Source: JAMLIO01 sp031412575 (GTDB lineage: Bacteria; Bdellovibrionota; Bdellovibrionia; Bdellovibrionales; UBA1609). Taken from it: a DNA stretch of 49,926 nt. The notes under the pieces were generated by a model that was given only the letters and a program-made list of their open reading frames with translations, was not told where the DNA came from and ran no database searches. The position numbers and the translations under genes are program-made. The DNA is taken from the NCBI GenBank assembly GCA_031412575.1, contig JANODG010000248.1, positions 1 through 49,926 on the forward strand, in the 5' to 3' direction. Below are positions 41,451 through 49,926 of this stretch, piece after piece. Position 1 is the first letter of the stretch; each line of letters begins with the position of its first letter.

Positions 41451-42560
41451 ATGGGTCAACAAAATACAGTGACTTCAAAAAAATCAAATCGTCAGAAGAA
41501 TCATCAGACAAGCGGTCAAGCCGTCAGCAAAATGGCGAGCAAATCAGTTTCAAACACTAAAGATCAATTCGGTGGACTAAGCGAAGACTTAGTAAAAAAC
41601 ATGTATTCACTGATGCTTAAATCTAGAGTCTTAGAAGAACGACTTATTAAAATTTATAAAGCCGGCGAAGCCTTTTTTTGGATCGGAGCCCCGGGTGAAG
41701 AAGCTTATGGAGTGCCACTGGGTTTACTTGTGAATAAAGGCCACGGCGTCAAACATGATTATTTACATTTACATTACCGAGCAACACCAACTGTAGTTGC
41801 TATGGGAATGCCAATGATCGATTCCATTCGATTGATCATGAACAAAGTGACTGATCCCCATACCGGCGGACGTAACTTTAGCAATCACTACTGTATCCCT
41901 AAATGGAATGTAACCCCAATCACTTCGCCTATTGAAGTGCAGTATGGCTTTGCGGTTGGGACTGCTTTAGCACAAACAAAAAATCCTAAATCAGGAATTT
42001 CTATTGTGACTGGCGGAGATGCCGGAACTGCAGAAAGTGATTTCGCAAGTTGTCTCATTTGGTCAAGCCGTCCTGACAGGCCACTTCCTATTTTGATCAC
42101 TGTTCAAAACAACAGATGGGGAATTTCAACAGCCTATGAAGGTCAGCATGGAGAAAAAAACATTGTGGATCGTGGTAAGGCCTTTGGAATGCGAACTCGA
42201 ATGATTAACGGCAATGATCCCATAGAAACCTATTTAGCCTTAAAAGAAGAAATGGAATACATTAGGAGTGAACGTAAACCTGTATTGCTAGAGGCTAAAG
42301 TTTCAAGACTTTTTGGTCACTCGTCAGCATCAGGTGCAAGCCTAAACGAAAATGAAATTGACTGCTTAAAAGATTTTGAAGCGAAGCTTCTTTCATCAGG
42401 ATTAATTTCTGAATCCGACGCCAAATCTATGCGCCAAGAGTTCGAAGACGAAGCAAGACAGGCGATGGAACAAGCCAGAACAGAAGAGTTTCCAAAACCA
42501 GAAAGTATTTGGGATCATACATTTCATAACAACGAAAACGCAGATTGGAGGAATTTTTAA
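41451..42560 (+). CDS. 2-oxoacid dehydrogenase E1 component, alpha subunit
   Basis: The 369-residue protein is a thiamine-diphosphate E1 alpha of the branched-chain/pyruvate type. It has GEEAYGVPLGLL, the phosphorylation-loop-like TDPHTGGRNFSNHY, and the TPP-Mg motif from GGDAGTAESDFAS to VQNN (189-221). With E1 beta it decarboxylates a 2-oxoacid and acylates the E2 lipoyl domain. The first 35 residues are a Ser/Lys/Gln-rich extension not seen in most homologues. AGAGGT precedes the ATG. The stop overlaps the beta-subunit start by one base. Confidence 0.9.
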   Translation: MGQQNTVTSKKSNRQKNHQTSGQAVSKMASKSVSNTKDQFGGLSEDLVKNMYSLMLKSRVLEERLIKIYKAGEAFFWIGAPGEEAYGVPLGLLVNKGHGVKHDYLHLHYRATPTVVAMGMPMIDSIRLIMNKVTDPHTGGRNFSNHYCIPKWNVTPITSPIEVQYGFAVGTALAQTKNPKSGISIVTGGDAGTAESDFASCLIWSSRPDRPLPILITVQNNRWGISTAYEGQHGEKNIVDRGKAFGMRTRMINGNDPIETYLALKEEMEYIRSERKPVLLEAKVSRLFGHSSASGASLNENEIDCLKDFEAKLLSSGLISESDAKSMRQEFEDEARQAMEQARTEEFPKPESIWDHTFHNNENADWRNF

Positions 42561-43618
42561 TGGCAAATATGGCTCAAGCTATTAGAATGGCGCTTCATTA
42601 TTCAGAAACCAATTTAGGTGTGACTGAAATTTTTGGTCAAGATGTGGGTGCCCCACTGGGTGGTGTGTTTACATGTACCCAGGGTTTAAAAAATTCTTGG
42701 AACACACCATTAGACGAACGTGGTATTGTCAGTGCCGCTATCGGATTGGGTTTGGCGGGACAAAAGTGTGTCGCCGAAATTCAATTTTGTGATTACATTT
42801 TTAATACAATAGATTTACTGAAAATGGCGGGTAACACTTTGTGGACTACAAATGGCCAATACAATTTGCCGATCGTATTAATGACACCAACAGGTGCTGG
42901 GATTCGTGGGTCAGTCTACCATAGTCACAGCTTTGACGCTTGGGCGAGTCGAATCCAAGGTTGGAAAGTGGTTATGCCATCAACTCCGTTGGATGCTTAT
43001 GGTTTGTTGTTGTCTGCAGTAAAGGATCCGAACCCTGTTATGTTTTTAAAGCCTAAGGCTTTACTTCGTGTGCGTGGTGAAGAATTAATTCCCGGTGAAC
43101 CAGAAAACGAAAAAGAATTAAAGCAGCGCATAGATGCTCCACTTGGTGATCGATCAAAATGGAAGCCGCAGTGGCCTGATTTAGAAGAGTTCGAAGTTCC
43201 AATTGGTAAAGCAAAAATAGTTAAAGAAGGGACTGATTTAACCGTTGTCAGTTACGGAAGAACTTTGCCTTTATGTCAAAAAATTGCAGATAAATTAAAA
43301 TCTGAAATGGGCGCAAAACTAGAAGTGATCGACCTAAGATCTATTTATCCTTATGATTGGCAGACCTTACATAAATCCATTAAAAAAACAGGCCGTGTAT
43401 TGTTTGTGAACGAAGACACTGAAGTTACAAACTTTGGAGAGCATTTGGCTTACAGAACAACGCAAGAGTTATTTTATGAATTGATGGCTCGTCCCCGAGT
43501 TTTAGCTGGTAAAAATATTCCTGGCATTGGTTTGTACCCTGGGCTTGAAGAAGCATCGGTACCCTATGAACATGATATCGAAAAAGAAATTAAAGAAATT
43601 TTATTAGAAATTCCATAA
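42560..43618 (+). CDS. 2-oxoacid dehydrogenase E1 component, beta subunit
   Basis: This 352-residue subunit begins at ATG 42560 (MANMAQAIRMAL), preceded by GGAGGAATTTTTA and sharing one base with the alpha stop. It shows FGQDVG, GLKNSWNTPLDERGIVSAAIGLGLAG, the RGSVYHSHSF active-site loop with His residues, and the C-terminal VIDLRSIYPYDW and VLFVNEDTEVTNFG blocks. It completes the heterotetrameric E1. No E2 or E3 gene lies in the window. A methyltransferase follows 13 bases later. Confidence 0.92.
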   Translation: MANMAQAIRMALHYSETNLGVTEIFGQDVGAPLGGVFTCTQGLKNSWNTPLDERGIVSAAIGLGLAGQKCVAEIQFCDYIFNTIDLLKMAGNTLWTTNGQYNLPIVLMTPTGAGIRGSVYHSHSFDAWASRIQGWKVVMPSTPLDAYGLLLSAVKDPNPVMFLKPKALLRVRGEELIPGEPENEKELKQRIDAPLGDRSKWKPQWPDLEEFEVPIGKAKIVKEGTDLTVVSYGRTLPLCQKIADKLKSEMGAKLEVIDLRSIYPYDWQTLHKSIKKTGRVLFVNEDTEVTNFGEHLAYRTTQELFYELMARPRVLAGKNIPGIGLYPGLEEASVPYEHDIEKEIKEILLEIP

Positions 43619-43631
43619 ACAAGGATTTAAG

Positions 43632-44423
43632 ATGAGTGAGTTTGATAAATACAAATTCTATAAAGAAGCAGTTCAATCTCCAGAAAACGATGTGATCTTC
43701 TTCGATCAGCTCTATAAAGAAAATTTTAATTCTGAGGCCAAAATTTTACGAGAAGATTTTTGTGGAACATTTGCCATCTGTTGTGAATGGTCCAAGCTTG
43801 GGTCGGATAAAGTTGCGATTGGTGTGGATTTAGATCAGGAACCGATCGAATATGGTTTCGAAAAAAACTATATCGAGCTTGAAGAACATCAACAGGAACG
43901 AGTAACAATTCTTCAACAAAATGTGTTAAGCCCAGAGCTTCCAAAGGCTGATATTGTTGCTGCTTTAAATTTTTCTTATTATTTATTTAAAGAGCGAGAA
44001 CAGCTTAAAACTTATTTTCAGAATGCTTATAACACTTTAAATCCTAATTCACTTTTTGTAATTGACTGTTTTGGTGGCCCAGCCACTCAAGAAAAAAACG
44101 AAGAAGAGACAGAACACGAAGGATTTAGTTATTTTTGGGATCAAGAATCTTTCAACCCTATGAATCACTTCGCTCAGTTTCACATTCATTTTAAATTAGA
44201 AGGCCAAGCCAAGCTTGAAAAAGTTTTTAGTTATGACTGGAGAATGTGGACATTACCAGAGCTTCAAGAACTTATGGTAGAAGTTGGTTTCAAAGACGTT
44301 CACGTTCTTTGGGAAGCCAATGGACCTGACGGCGAAGGTAATGGAGAGTTTTACAGAGCAGACACTGGTGAAGATTGTGAAGCTTGGGTTGCCTATGTTG
44401 TTGGAAAAAAACTAAAGCCGTAG
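43632..44423 (+). CDS. Class I SAM-dependent methyltransferase
   Basis: The 263-residue protein has a Rossmann methyltransferase fold. ILREDFCGTFAICCEWSKLG is the SAM-binding motif I region, AIGVDLDQEPIEYG is the acidic motif II, and DIVAALNFSYYLFKEREQLKTYF follows. The late part (DGEGNGEFYRADTGEDCEAWVAYVVGKK) is strongly conserved in this group of unknown substrate. It lies 13 bases after the E1 beta gene and is surely cotranscribed, but no link to the dehydrogenase reaction is known to me. Confidence 0.85.
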   Translation: MSEFDKYKFYKEAVQSPENDVIFFDQLYKENFNSEAKILREDFCGTFAICCEWSKLGSDKVAIGVDLDQEPIEYGFEKNYIELEEHQQERVTILQQNVLSPELPKADIVAALNFSYYLFKEREQLKTYFQNAYNTLNPNSLFVIDCFGGPATQEKNEEETEHEGFSYFWDQESFNPMNHFAQFHIHFKLEGQAKLEKVFSYDWRMWTLPELQELMVEVGFKDVHVLWEANGPDGEGNGEFYRADTGEDCEAWVAYVVGKKLKP

Positions 44424-44640
44424 ATCCTCTTTTTCTAACAGTCCTTTAGGATTCTAAGTTTTCAGATCTTTATAGACTCATTTTGAGACAAAAAAATAAT
44501 TTTCTGTTTTGATGTTCTAGCAATAGGTACAGATTTCAATAGTTTAACAGACTTAAATAACATTGAAGTGACTGCCGGTGTAATTCCTATGAAACTAATT
44601 TTAGGTAAATTTGTTTTATAAGTATGGCTAGGAGGTCATC

Positions 44641-44973
44641 ATGTTAAAAGTTTCAATCATTTCTTTAATCCTTATTTTTAGCTTCGTCGCAAATGCAGGA
44701 TACGAAAGAAGACAAAAAATTCAAAATCAAAGAATCGAAAAAAATATAAGTTCTGGAAATCTTAACGAAGCTGAGGCGGCTAGATTGCAAAAAGGCCAAG
44801 CTAAAGTCGAAGAAAAAGCTCAAAATTTCGAAGCTAATAAAGAAGAAGCTAAATCCGACGGAGTTGTTACTCGAGACGAAAAAAAGCAACTTGTAAGACA
44901 AAGAACTAGTGTAAAACGAACACAAAATCGTCAATCCGAAAGAGTAAAACATAACAGTGACGACAATAAGTAA
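44641..44973 (+). CDS. Small secreted basic protein, 110 aa
   Basis: A signal peptide (LKVSIISLILIFSFVANAG) is followed by a helical, very charged sequence: RRQKIQNQRIEKNISSGNLNEAEAARLQKGQAKVEE. Next comes SDGVVTRDEKKQL, which looks like an EF-hand-like loop. This pattern (repeats of R-x-x-x-QxxRI and DGxVTxxE) is widespread among small proteobacterial periplasmic proteins, which have no established function. A very strong GGAGG precedes the ATG, so it may be abundantly made. Confidence 0.72.
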   Translation: MLKVSIISLILIFSFVANAGYERRQKIQNQRIEKNISSGNLNEAEAARLQKGQAKVEEKAQNFEANKEEAKSDGVVTRDEKKQLVRQRTSVKRTQNRQSERVKHNSDDNK

Positions 44974-45103
44974 TTTCAGATTTTTCAAACACAGCATAAG
45001 GCCCAGTCTAGAAAATGGGTCTAGTTTCGCAACTAATTCCCATAATGCGCCGATATATTTATATAACATTTTGTACAAATGATTTTATTTTTGTATTTAA
45101 GTC

Positions 45104-46474
45104 ATGGGAATTATGAAACAAATTAAGTTTATAATTTTACATATATTTAAGCCAAGTCTTTGGACTCGAAGATTTGGCTTTTTTATATTCATGACTTTTT
45201 TAAGTTTAAATTTTGCGAAAGCAAATTCTGTCCACTTAGGCTTAAGAATTCATTATCAAACGGGTATGTCACACGTAGAAAAGAAGGATATGCCTGTTAT
45301 CGAAATGTTAAGACGTGTCAGTGATATTGTTCCTAAATCTAAATTCCTAATTGCAGGTCACACAGATATTGTTGGCTCTTACGAAATGAACGTGGAACTT
45401 TCAAGAAGCCGAGCGGATATCATTAAATTATTGATGTTACGTTACGGAGTTGATGCTTCGAGAGTGGAAACAAAATGGTTCAGTTATGATGCTCCGATTG
45501 ACTCTAATGAAACTGATGATGGTCGATCAAAAAATAGAAGAACTGTGGCTACAGTATATGGCTTGTCATCAATAGAAGCTGAAGCTTTGGTTAAGGCTGC
45601 CAATAAATCTAAAAGATTTTATGTTATAGGTGTTGAAAACGAAAAAGTGACTGATTACGTGCAAGAGGTTTTAGAACCCCAGATTGAAACTTCAACTGCT
45701 GTGACTACCGAGATAATGGAAGAACAGACATTAGTAGATGTTGAAACAAAAGCTGAAGAGACCGCCGTTGCAGAACCGGTAGTTTTACCTAAGAAAAAAG
45801 TCAAAAAGCCACCGTCTGAAAAACATAGGTATTCTTTCGGATGGACCGTTACTGATAACGAATTAACAGCCAATAACAATCAAGGTTTATATAAAGCAAT
45901 TTGGGTTACAGATTTTAATCATTCGTTTTCGTTCGCGTATCAATATAAAATCAAACCTAAGTGGTGGCTGGGGGCGAGCGGTGCATATAGTCTACACGAG
46001 TATCGTTTGGTTGATAACGTACTTTTCAATTGGGATAACATAACTCCTGACCTTTTAAAAGTGTCCGTAAATTTAGACTACGAACTAAACTCTAAGTTAG
46101 CCTTTGGTTTTGACGTAAATTATTCGGAAGAGAATTTCATCGCATCTGATGGTGGTTTAAATATTTTCTTAAGAAAAGTTGGAATGATTGGAATTTCTGG
46201 ACGGGGAACTTACAGATTTTACGATTCTAAAAATATAAGCTCTCGATTAAACGCAATGCTTGAATTACCTTTTGTAGGTAGTGATGAAATTAGTCCTAAA
46301 GGTCGTTTTGGTGTACTAGCGGGCGCGGACTTATCTTTTAAGCGACTATTGAAGAGCCAAGAAATAAACTTAGGTGTATATTTAGGAATTAGAGGATTTG
46401 AAAATGATGAAAATAGTCAGGATGAAGCTGTAGCAGGCTTTGTCATTAAATTCCGTAACAAGCGTTGGCCTTAG
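45104..46474 (+). CDS. OmpA-domain protein with C-terminal beta-barrel (reversed order)
   Basis: The signal peptide region ends with LSLNFAKA. The OmpA peptidoglycan-binding domain comes first (residues about 43-165): FLIAGHTDIVGSYEMNVELSRSRADIIKLLM and DDGRSKNRRTVATV carry the diaminopimelate-binding Asp and Arg. A Pro/Glu/Val-rich linker with KPPSEKH follows, and then a beta-barrel-like half (about 235-456). In normal OmpA proteins the barrel comes first, so the order here is reversed. Two in-frame ATGs (45104, 45113) are possible starts; no ribosome binding site is visible. An intrinsic-terminator hairpin lies within codons 16-27. Confidence 0.82.
   Translation: MGIMKQIKFIILHIFKPSLWTRRFGFFIFMTFLSLNFAKANSVHLGLRIHYQTGMSHVEKKDMPVIEMLRRVSDIVPKSKFLIAGHTDIVGSYEMNVELSRSRADIIKLLMLRYGVDASRVETKWFSYDAPIDSNETDDGRSKNRRTVATVYGLSSIEAEALVKAANKSKRFYVIGVENEKVTDYVQEVLEPQIETSTAVTTEIMEEQTLVDVETKAEETAVAEPVVLPKKKVKKPPSEKHRYSFGWTVTDNELTANNNQGLYKAIWVTDFNHSFSFAYQYKIKPKWWLGASGAYSLHEYRLVDNVLFNWDNITPDLLKVSVNLDYELNSKLAFGFDVNYSEENFIASDGGLNIFLRKVGMIGISGRGTYRFYDSKNISSRLNAMLELPFVGSDEISPKGRFGVLAGADLSFKRLLKSQEINLGVYLGIRGFENDENSQDEAVAGFVIKFRNKRWP
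45150..45184 (+). terminator. Intrinsic terminator hairpin inside the OmpA-like gene's signal-peptide codons
   Basis: AGCCAAGTCTT (45150-45160) pairs with AAGATTTGGCT (45169-45179), one G-T wobble included, round an 8-base loop. Six T residues end it. By rule this is a complete intrinsic terminator, yet it lies inside the open frame, after the start codon. It can regulate the gene if ribosomes melt it, or end transcripts from upstream. Confidence 0.65.
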
Positions 46475-46725
46475 TCAAAAAATTTATAAATAAATTTTAA
46501 TGTGTCTCATATTGATCCTCAAAATATTTATTCTCAAAATAAGAATTTTTTAAAAAACAGTGAAATTGTGATGCTATTTTGTTTCAATTTGATTGAGTAT
46601 TTAAGAAATAATGTCTTTTTCTTATACATTGCATGAACGCCCTCTTTGTAATGGTTTAATGCGAAATCCTTTAATACCGATAACTTACATAGAGAATTTT
46701 ATTTGGACGTTACTGGAGCTTTCTT

Positions 46726-49700
46726 TTGATTAAAAGAGACCATTTCCAACAGCAAATGTTTGCAATTTTCGCGATGATTTTTTTCATTAGCGGATGCGGC
46801 GAAGTCGTTGGCTCCAAGGACTTTTCTACGGTTGAAACGGCTAATATCGGCTGGAAAAACGTTCCGGATATAAATTCATCTAACATTTCCAGTTTTCCAT
46901 TAGTTGGCACTTGTACACCGCAAGCTGGTGCAGTGACTGTTCGCGTTGGTGCACCAATGATCGCCACACAAATTTTAAATTGTGATCGCGATCGTTTTAA
47001 TGGAGCTATCGATTTAAGTATCGTAGGAATACCAGAAGGCATGACCGAACTTTTGGCCACTCAAAGTGTGATCTCTGCAGAGGCGATGACAAACTTGTGG
47101 GTGGACACAGTAGTTCCATCGGTGCCAATAATAATTTCTCCATCGACTGGTGCAATAGTTGTAACCAGATTATTAACTGTGGATGGTACTTGTGAAACTG
47201 GATCTGTAGTTAATGTGTCAGGCGATATCACAAATTCTAACTTTACAACGACATGTTCGAGCGGAACATTTTCTGGCGTTGTAACTACAACAAATGGTGA
47301 TGGCCCAAAAACGATCAATGTCACTCAAACAGATGGTTCTGGAAATATCTCTCCTGCTGTAAGTGTATCAGTGAATCTTGACACCAGTGGCGCCTTAATT
47401 CCTTTAGCTCCAGTCATAACTTCACCTACAAACAGCAGCGCAACAAATACCACATCCCAAAATATTATTGGGACGTGCGTGAATGGAGCCACAGTTAGTG
47501 TTACAGGAAGTGTAACTCTTAGTCCGGTCACTGCAGTGTGTGTCGGCGGGAATTATAATATTCCTGTAGTTTTGACTGCAGGTGATGGTGTAAAGACCGT
47601 CAATGTTAATCAGACCAATATTTATGGAAACTCACCATCAACAAGCATAACTGTAATCCTTGATACTTTACCTCCTATTGCTCCTATAATCACTTCTCCT
47701 TCCAACTCAGCCTCAGTAAATACGGTTAATCAAACTATTGTTGGGACTTGCGAAACCGGCGCTAGTGTTTCTATAAATGGAAACGTAGTGGGCGGGCCAA
47801 TCACATCAGTTTGCGTGGGTGGAAATTATTCTGAAGTTATAAGTCTTGTTCCAGGCGATGGGCCTAAAAATTTAAACGTCACACAAACCGACCCAACTGG
47901 AAACACATCACCTACAACAAGCATTATTGTTAACTTGGATACCGTTGCACCTGTTGCGCCTGTAATCACTTCACCTTCAAATTTAAGTTTGGTGAATAAT
48001 ACTTCGCAAACTTTAGTTGGAACTTGTGAAGCGGGGACTACTTTAAACATCACAGGTAATATTGTAGGTAGTCCTGTCGTTGTTGTCTGTGTGGCAGGAA
48101 ATTATTCACAACCCGTAAGTCTTACTCCTGCTAATGGCGTAAAAAATATTTCTGTAACTCAGACAGATCCTTCAGGTAATACATCTCCTTCAACAAGTGT
48201 GAGTTTAACTTTAGATACGACTAGCCCTATAGCACCAACAATCACTTCGCCGACAAGTGGAAGCATTGTAAATACAGTCAGCCAAACAATAATCGGATCG
48301 TGTGAAACTAATGCTAACGTTAGTATCTCTGGGAACATTGTTGGAAGTCCGGTGACTTTAGTTTGTGTGGCTGGAAATTATTCTCAGCCTGTAAATTTAG
48401 TCGCTGGTGATGGTGTAAAAAATATTACAGTCCAGCAAACAGATCCTGCTGGAAATGCGTCTCCAAATACAAGCATTAGCATAACTTTAGATTCGTCAGC
48501 TCCTTCAGCACCGCTGATAACTTCTCCAACAAACTCAAGCTTTGTGAATAACGTCGCACAAACCATTATAGGCACGTGCGAAGCCGGTTCGACAGTGAAC
48601 ATATCTGGAAATATTACGGGTTCACCAGTAAGCACATCTTGTGTTGCAGGTAACTACACTCGAGCCGTGACATTAACAGCAGGTGATGGAGTTAAAAATA
48701 TTTCTGTGACTCAAACAGATGGCGGTGGAAATATTTCACCTGCATCATCTATAAATGTAACTTTAGATACTTCTGCTCCTTTGGCTCCATTGATCTCTTC
48801 GCCAACCAATGCAAGCACTGTAAATAGTGTTGCTCAGACAGTAGTGGGTACTTGCGAAACAGGTGCAAGCGTAAATATTTCCGGCAACCTTGTGGGTTCG
48901 CCTATCACAACATCCTGTACTGCTGGTAATTATTCACAAGCAGTAAATTTAGTCGCTGGTGATGGAGTAAAATCAATCGTCGTTAACCAAACAGATTTAG
49001 CCGGAAACACTTCACCGAATACTTCAATCAATATAACTTTAGATGGAACAGGACCGGCGGCTCCGACTGTCACTTCGCCAACAAATTTAAGTTCTGTGAA
49101 TACAACAGCTCAAACTGTTATTGGTGCTTGCGAAATCGGTGCAACTGTCGAAATCACAGGTAACGTGACAGGTTCACCTTTAACAGTGGCATGTCCTGCG
49201 GGAACATATTCACAACCTGTAACTTTAACGGCTGTTGACGGCGTTAAAAACATTTCAGTCACTCAAACAGATACAGGTGGAAATACTTCACCTGCAACAT
49301 CAATAAACATCACATTAGATACTCTTGCTCCAGTAGCACCAGTGATTTCTTCACCTGCAAATGCAAGCGTTGTAAGTTCTGTAGCACAAACTATAACTGG
49401 TACTTGTGAATCTGGCACAAGTTTAAGTCTGTCAGGAAATATTGTTGGTTCTCCTGTTGCTGCAACTTGCGTTGCTGGTAACTATTCACAAGCGGTAACA
49501 TTGGTAGCAGGTGACGGTGTAAAAAACATTTCAATTACACAAACAGATGCTGCCGGAAACACTTCACCACCTGCTGCTGTAAATATCAATTTAGATACAA
49601 CAGCACCTTCAGCTCCACTGATTACTGCTCCTTCAAATGGAAGCGTTGTTGGTAACGTGGCTCAAACGGTTGTTGGTACTTGCGAAGCAGGTAGTACTGT

Positions 49701-49926
49701 AAATATCAGCGGTAACATTACGGGTTCACCAGTTTCAGCAGCATGTCCTGCGGGTAACTATTCACAAGCTGTAACATTAACTGCGGGTGATGGCGTAAAA
49801 AATATTTCAGTGACTCAAACAGATATTGCCGGAAACACTTCCGTGCCTTCAGCGATCTCAGTGACATTAGATTCAAGTGCTCCTTTAGCGCCAACGATAA
49901 CTTCACCTGCAGATGGCGTTTTTTCG
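46726..49926 (+). CDS. Giant Ig-like repeat lipoprotein, 3' end outside window
   Basis: The frame is open for 1067 codons to the right edge. The TTG start has GGAG 8 bases upstream. The N-terminus (IFAMIFFISGC) is a lipoprotein signal. A first, divergent Ig-like domain (about residues 45-120) leads into a tandem array of 92-residue units. Each unit begins like SAPLAPTITSP and has the pattern VGTCEAGSTVNISGN, VCVAGNYSQ, TAGDGVKNISVTQTD and AGNTSP. Two cysteines per unit, 21-27 residues apart, are probably a disulfide. Such lipoproteins, anchored in the outer membrane and probably exposed, work as adhesins or spacers. Ten complete units and the start of another are visible. Confidence 0.9.
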   Translation, partial: MIKRDHFQQQMFAIFAMIFFISGCGEVVGSKDFSTVETANIGWKNVPDINSSNISSFPLVGTCTPQAGAVTVRVGAPMIATQILNCDRDRFNGAIDLSIVGIPEGMTELLATQSVISAEAMTNLWVDTVVPSVPIIISPSTGAIVVTRLLTVDGTCETGSVVNVSGDITNSNFTTTCSSGTFSGVVTTTNGDGPKTINVTQTDGSGNISPAVSVSVNLDTSGALIPLAPVITSPTNSSATNTTSQNIIGTCVNGATVSVTGSVTLSPVTAVCVGGNYNIPVVLTAGDGVKTVNVNQTNIYGNSPSTSITVILDTLPPIAPIITSPSNSASVNTVNQTIVGTCETGASVSINGNVVGGPITSVCVGGNYSEVISLVPGDGPKNLNVTQTDPTGNTSPTTSIIVNLDTVAPVAPVITSPSNLSLVNNTSQTLVGTCEAGTTLNITGNIVGSPVVVVCVAGNYSQPVSLTPANGVKNISVTQTDPSGNTSPSTSVSLTLDTTSPIAPTITSPTSGSIVNTVSQTIIGSCETNANVSISGNIVGSPVTLVCVAGNYSQPVNLVAGDGVKNITVQQTDPAGNASPNTSISITLDSSAPSAPLITSPTNSSFVNNVAQTIIGTCEAGSTVNISGNITGSPVSTSCVAGNYTRAVTLTAGDGVKNISVTQTDGGGNISPASSINVTLDTSAPLAPLISSPTNASTVNSVAQTVVGTCETGASVNISGNLVGSPITTSCTAGNYSQAVNLVAGDGVKSIVVNQTDLAGNTSPNTSINITLDGTGPAAPTVTSPTNLSSVNTTAQTVIGACEIGATVEITGNVTGSPLTVACPAGTYSQPVTLTAVDGVKNISVTQTDTGGNTSPATSINITLDTLAPVAPVISSPANASVVSSVAQTITGTCESGTSLSLSGNIVGSPVAATCVAGNYSQAVTLVAGDGVKNISITQTDAAGNTSPPAAVNINLDTTAPSAPLITAPSNGSVVGNVAQTVVGTCEAGSTVNISGNITGSPVSAACPAGNYSQAVTLTAGDGVKNISVTQTDIAGNTSVPSAISVTLDSSAPLAPTITSPADGVFS
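47116..49926 (+). repeat. Tandem 276-bp coding repeats
   Basis: Unit starts (the first proline codon of the xPxAP motif) lie at 47116, 47401, 47674, 47950, 48226, 48502, 48778, 49054, 49330, 49606 and 49882. From the third unit on, every step is exactly 276 bases. The later units are also close in nucleotide sequence, as in the repeated block GGTGATGG-GT-AA. This keeps the protein phase and favours recombination between units. Confidence 0.9.

Noticed and set aside
46710..49906. Several minus-strand frames of 60-116 codons antisense to the Ig-like repeats
   Set aside because: They recur in the same place in each repeat unit, as expected for the mirror of a repeated coding sequence, and the plus strand is clearly coding.

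Overview
This 49.9 kb window is AT-rich DNA, roughly 37% GC by eye, from a Gram-negative bacterium. Evidence for an outer membrane is lpxD (lipid A), several outer-membrane beta-barrel candidates, an OmpA-type protein and lipoproteins. The gene content resembles the Bdellovibrionota/old delta-proteobacterial group: a divergent Tex, an actinobacterial-like topA with a Lys-rich tail, many small secreted proteins without recognised domains and a long Ig-like repeat lipoprotein. This placement is an inference and was not tested.

Left part (1-6 kb): an accessory, partly decayed region. It has the 3' end of a DUF6161 gene, a truncated copy of a DUF2177 gene, an unknown protein, a DUF4160/ribbon-helix-helix pair that looks like a toxin-antitoxin module, a thioredoxin and the intact DUF2177 gene. 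The two DUF2177 copies are direct repeats that flank the module. Next come a DUF4331 protein split over two reading frames (the first lacking its N-terminus) and a TPR lipoprotein.

Metal and stress block (6-20 kb): a copper P-type ATPase and a multicopper oxidase fused to a CopB-like outer-membrane domain are on the minus strand. A 563-bp gap holding ten perfect copies of an 8-bp repeat leads to a secreted PHB-depolymerase-like esterase. Then come an amino-acid permease overlapping a VIT iron/manganese transporter, a triple-BON protein, a DUF2171 protein, a decayed second VIT gene, an Acg-like nitroreductase overlapping a DUF6544 gene, a thioredoxin-fold remnant, a CbpA-type DnaJ with a tiny overlapping ORF, and a membrane protein. 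The block ends at a tRNA-Pro(UGG) whose 3' end points back into it.

Middle (20-31 kb): an outer-membrane porin-like protein, two unknown exported or anchored proteins and a sterol-desaturase-family hydroxylase. Housekeeping genes follow: rpsR, rpmB with a stand-alone short rplX, a nitrilase-family amidase, an RlmL-type RNA methyltransferase, metG and lpxD.

Right part (31-50 kb): a Lys/Ala-rich DNA-binding-like protein, infA, a Tex protein with a disordered tail, a GC-rich palindromic intergenic element, a HAD phosphatase, topA, the tail-specific protease prc, E1 alpha and beta of a 2-oxoacid dehydrogenase with a methyltransferase, a small secreted protein, and an OmpA-domain protein of reversed domain order. 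The OmpA-domain gene has an intrinsic-terminator hairpin inside its signal-peptide codons. The window ends inside a giant lipoprotein of 92-residue Ig-like repeats, in phase at exactly 276 bp. I saw no CRISPR array, rRNA, intact transposase or integrase.
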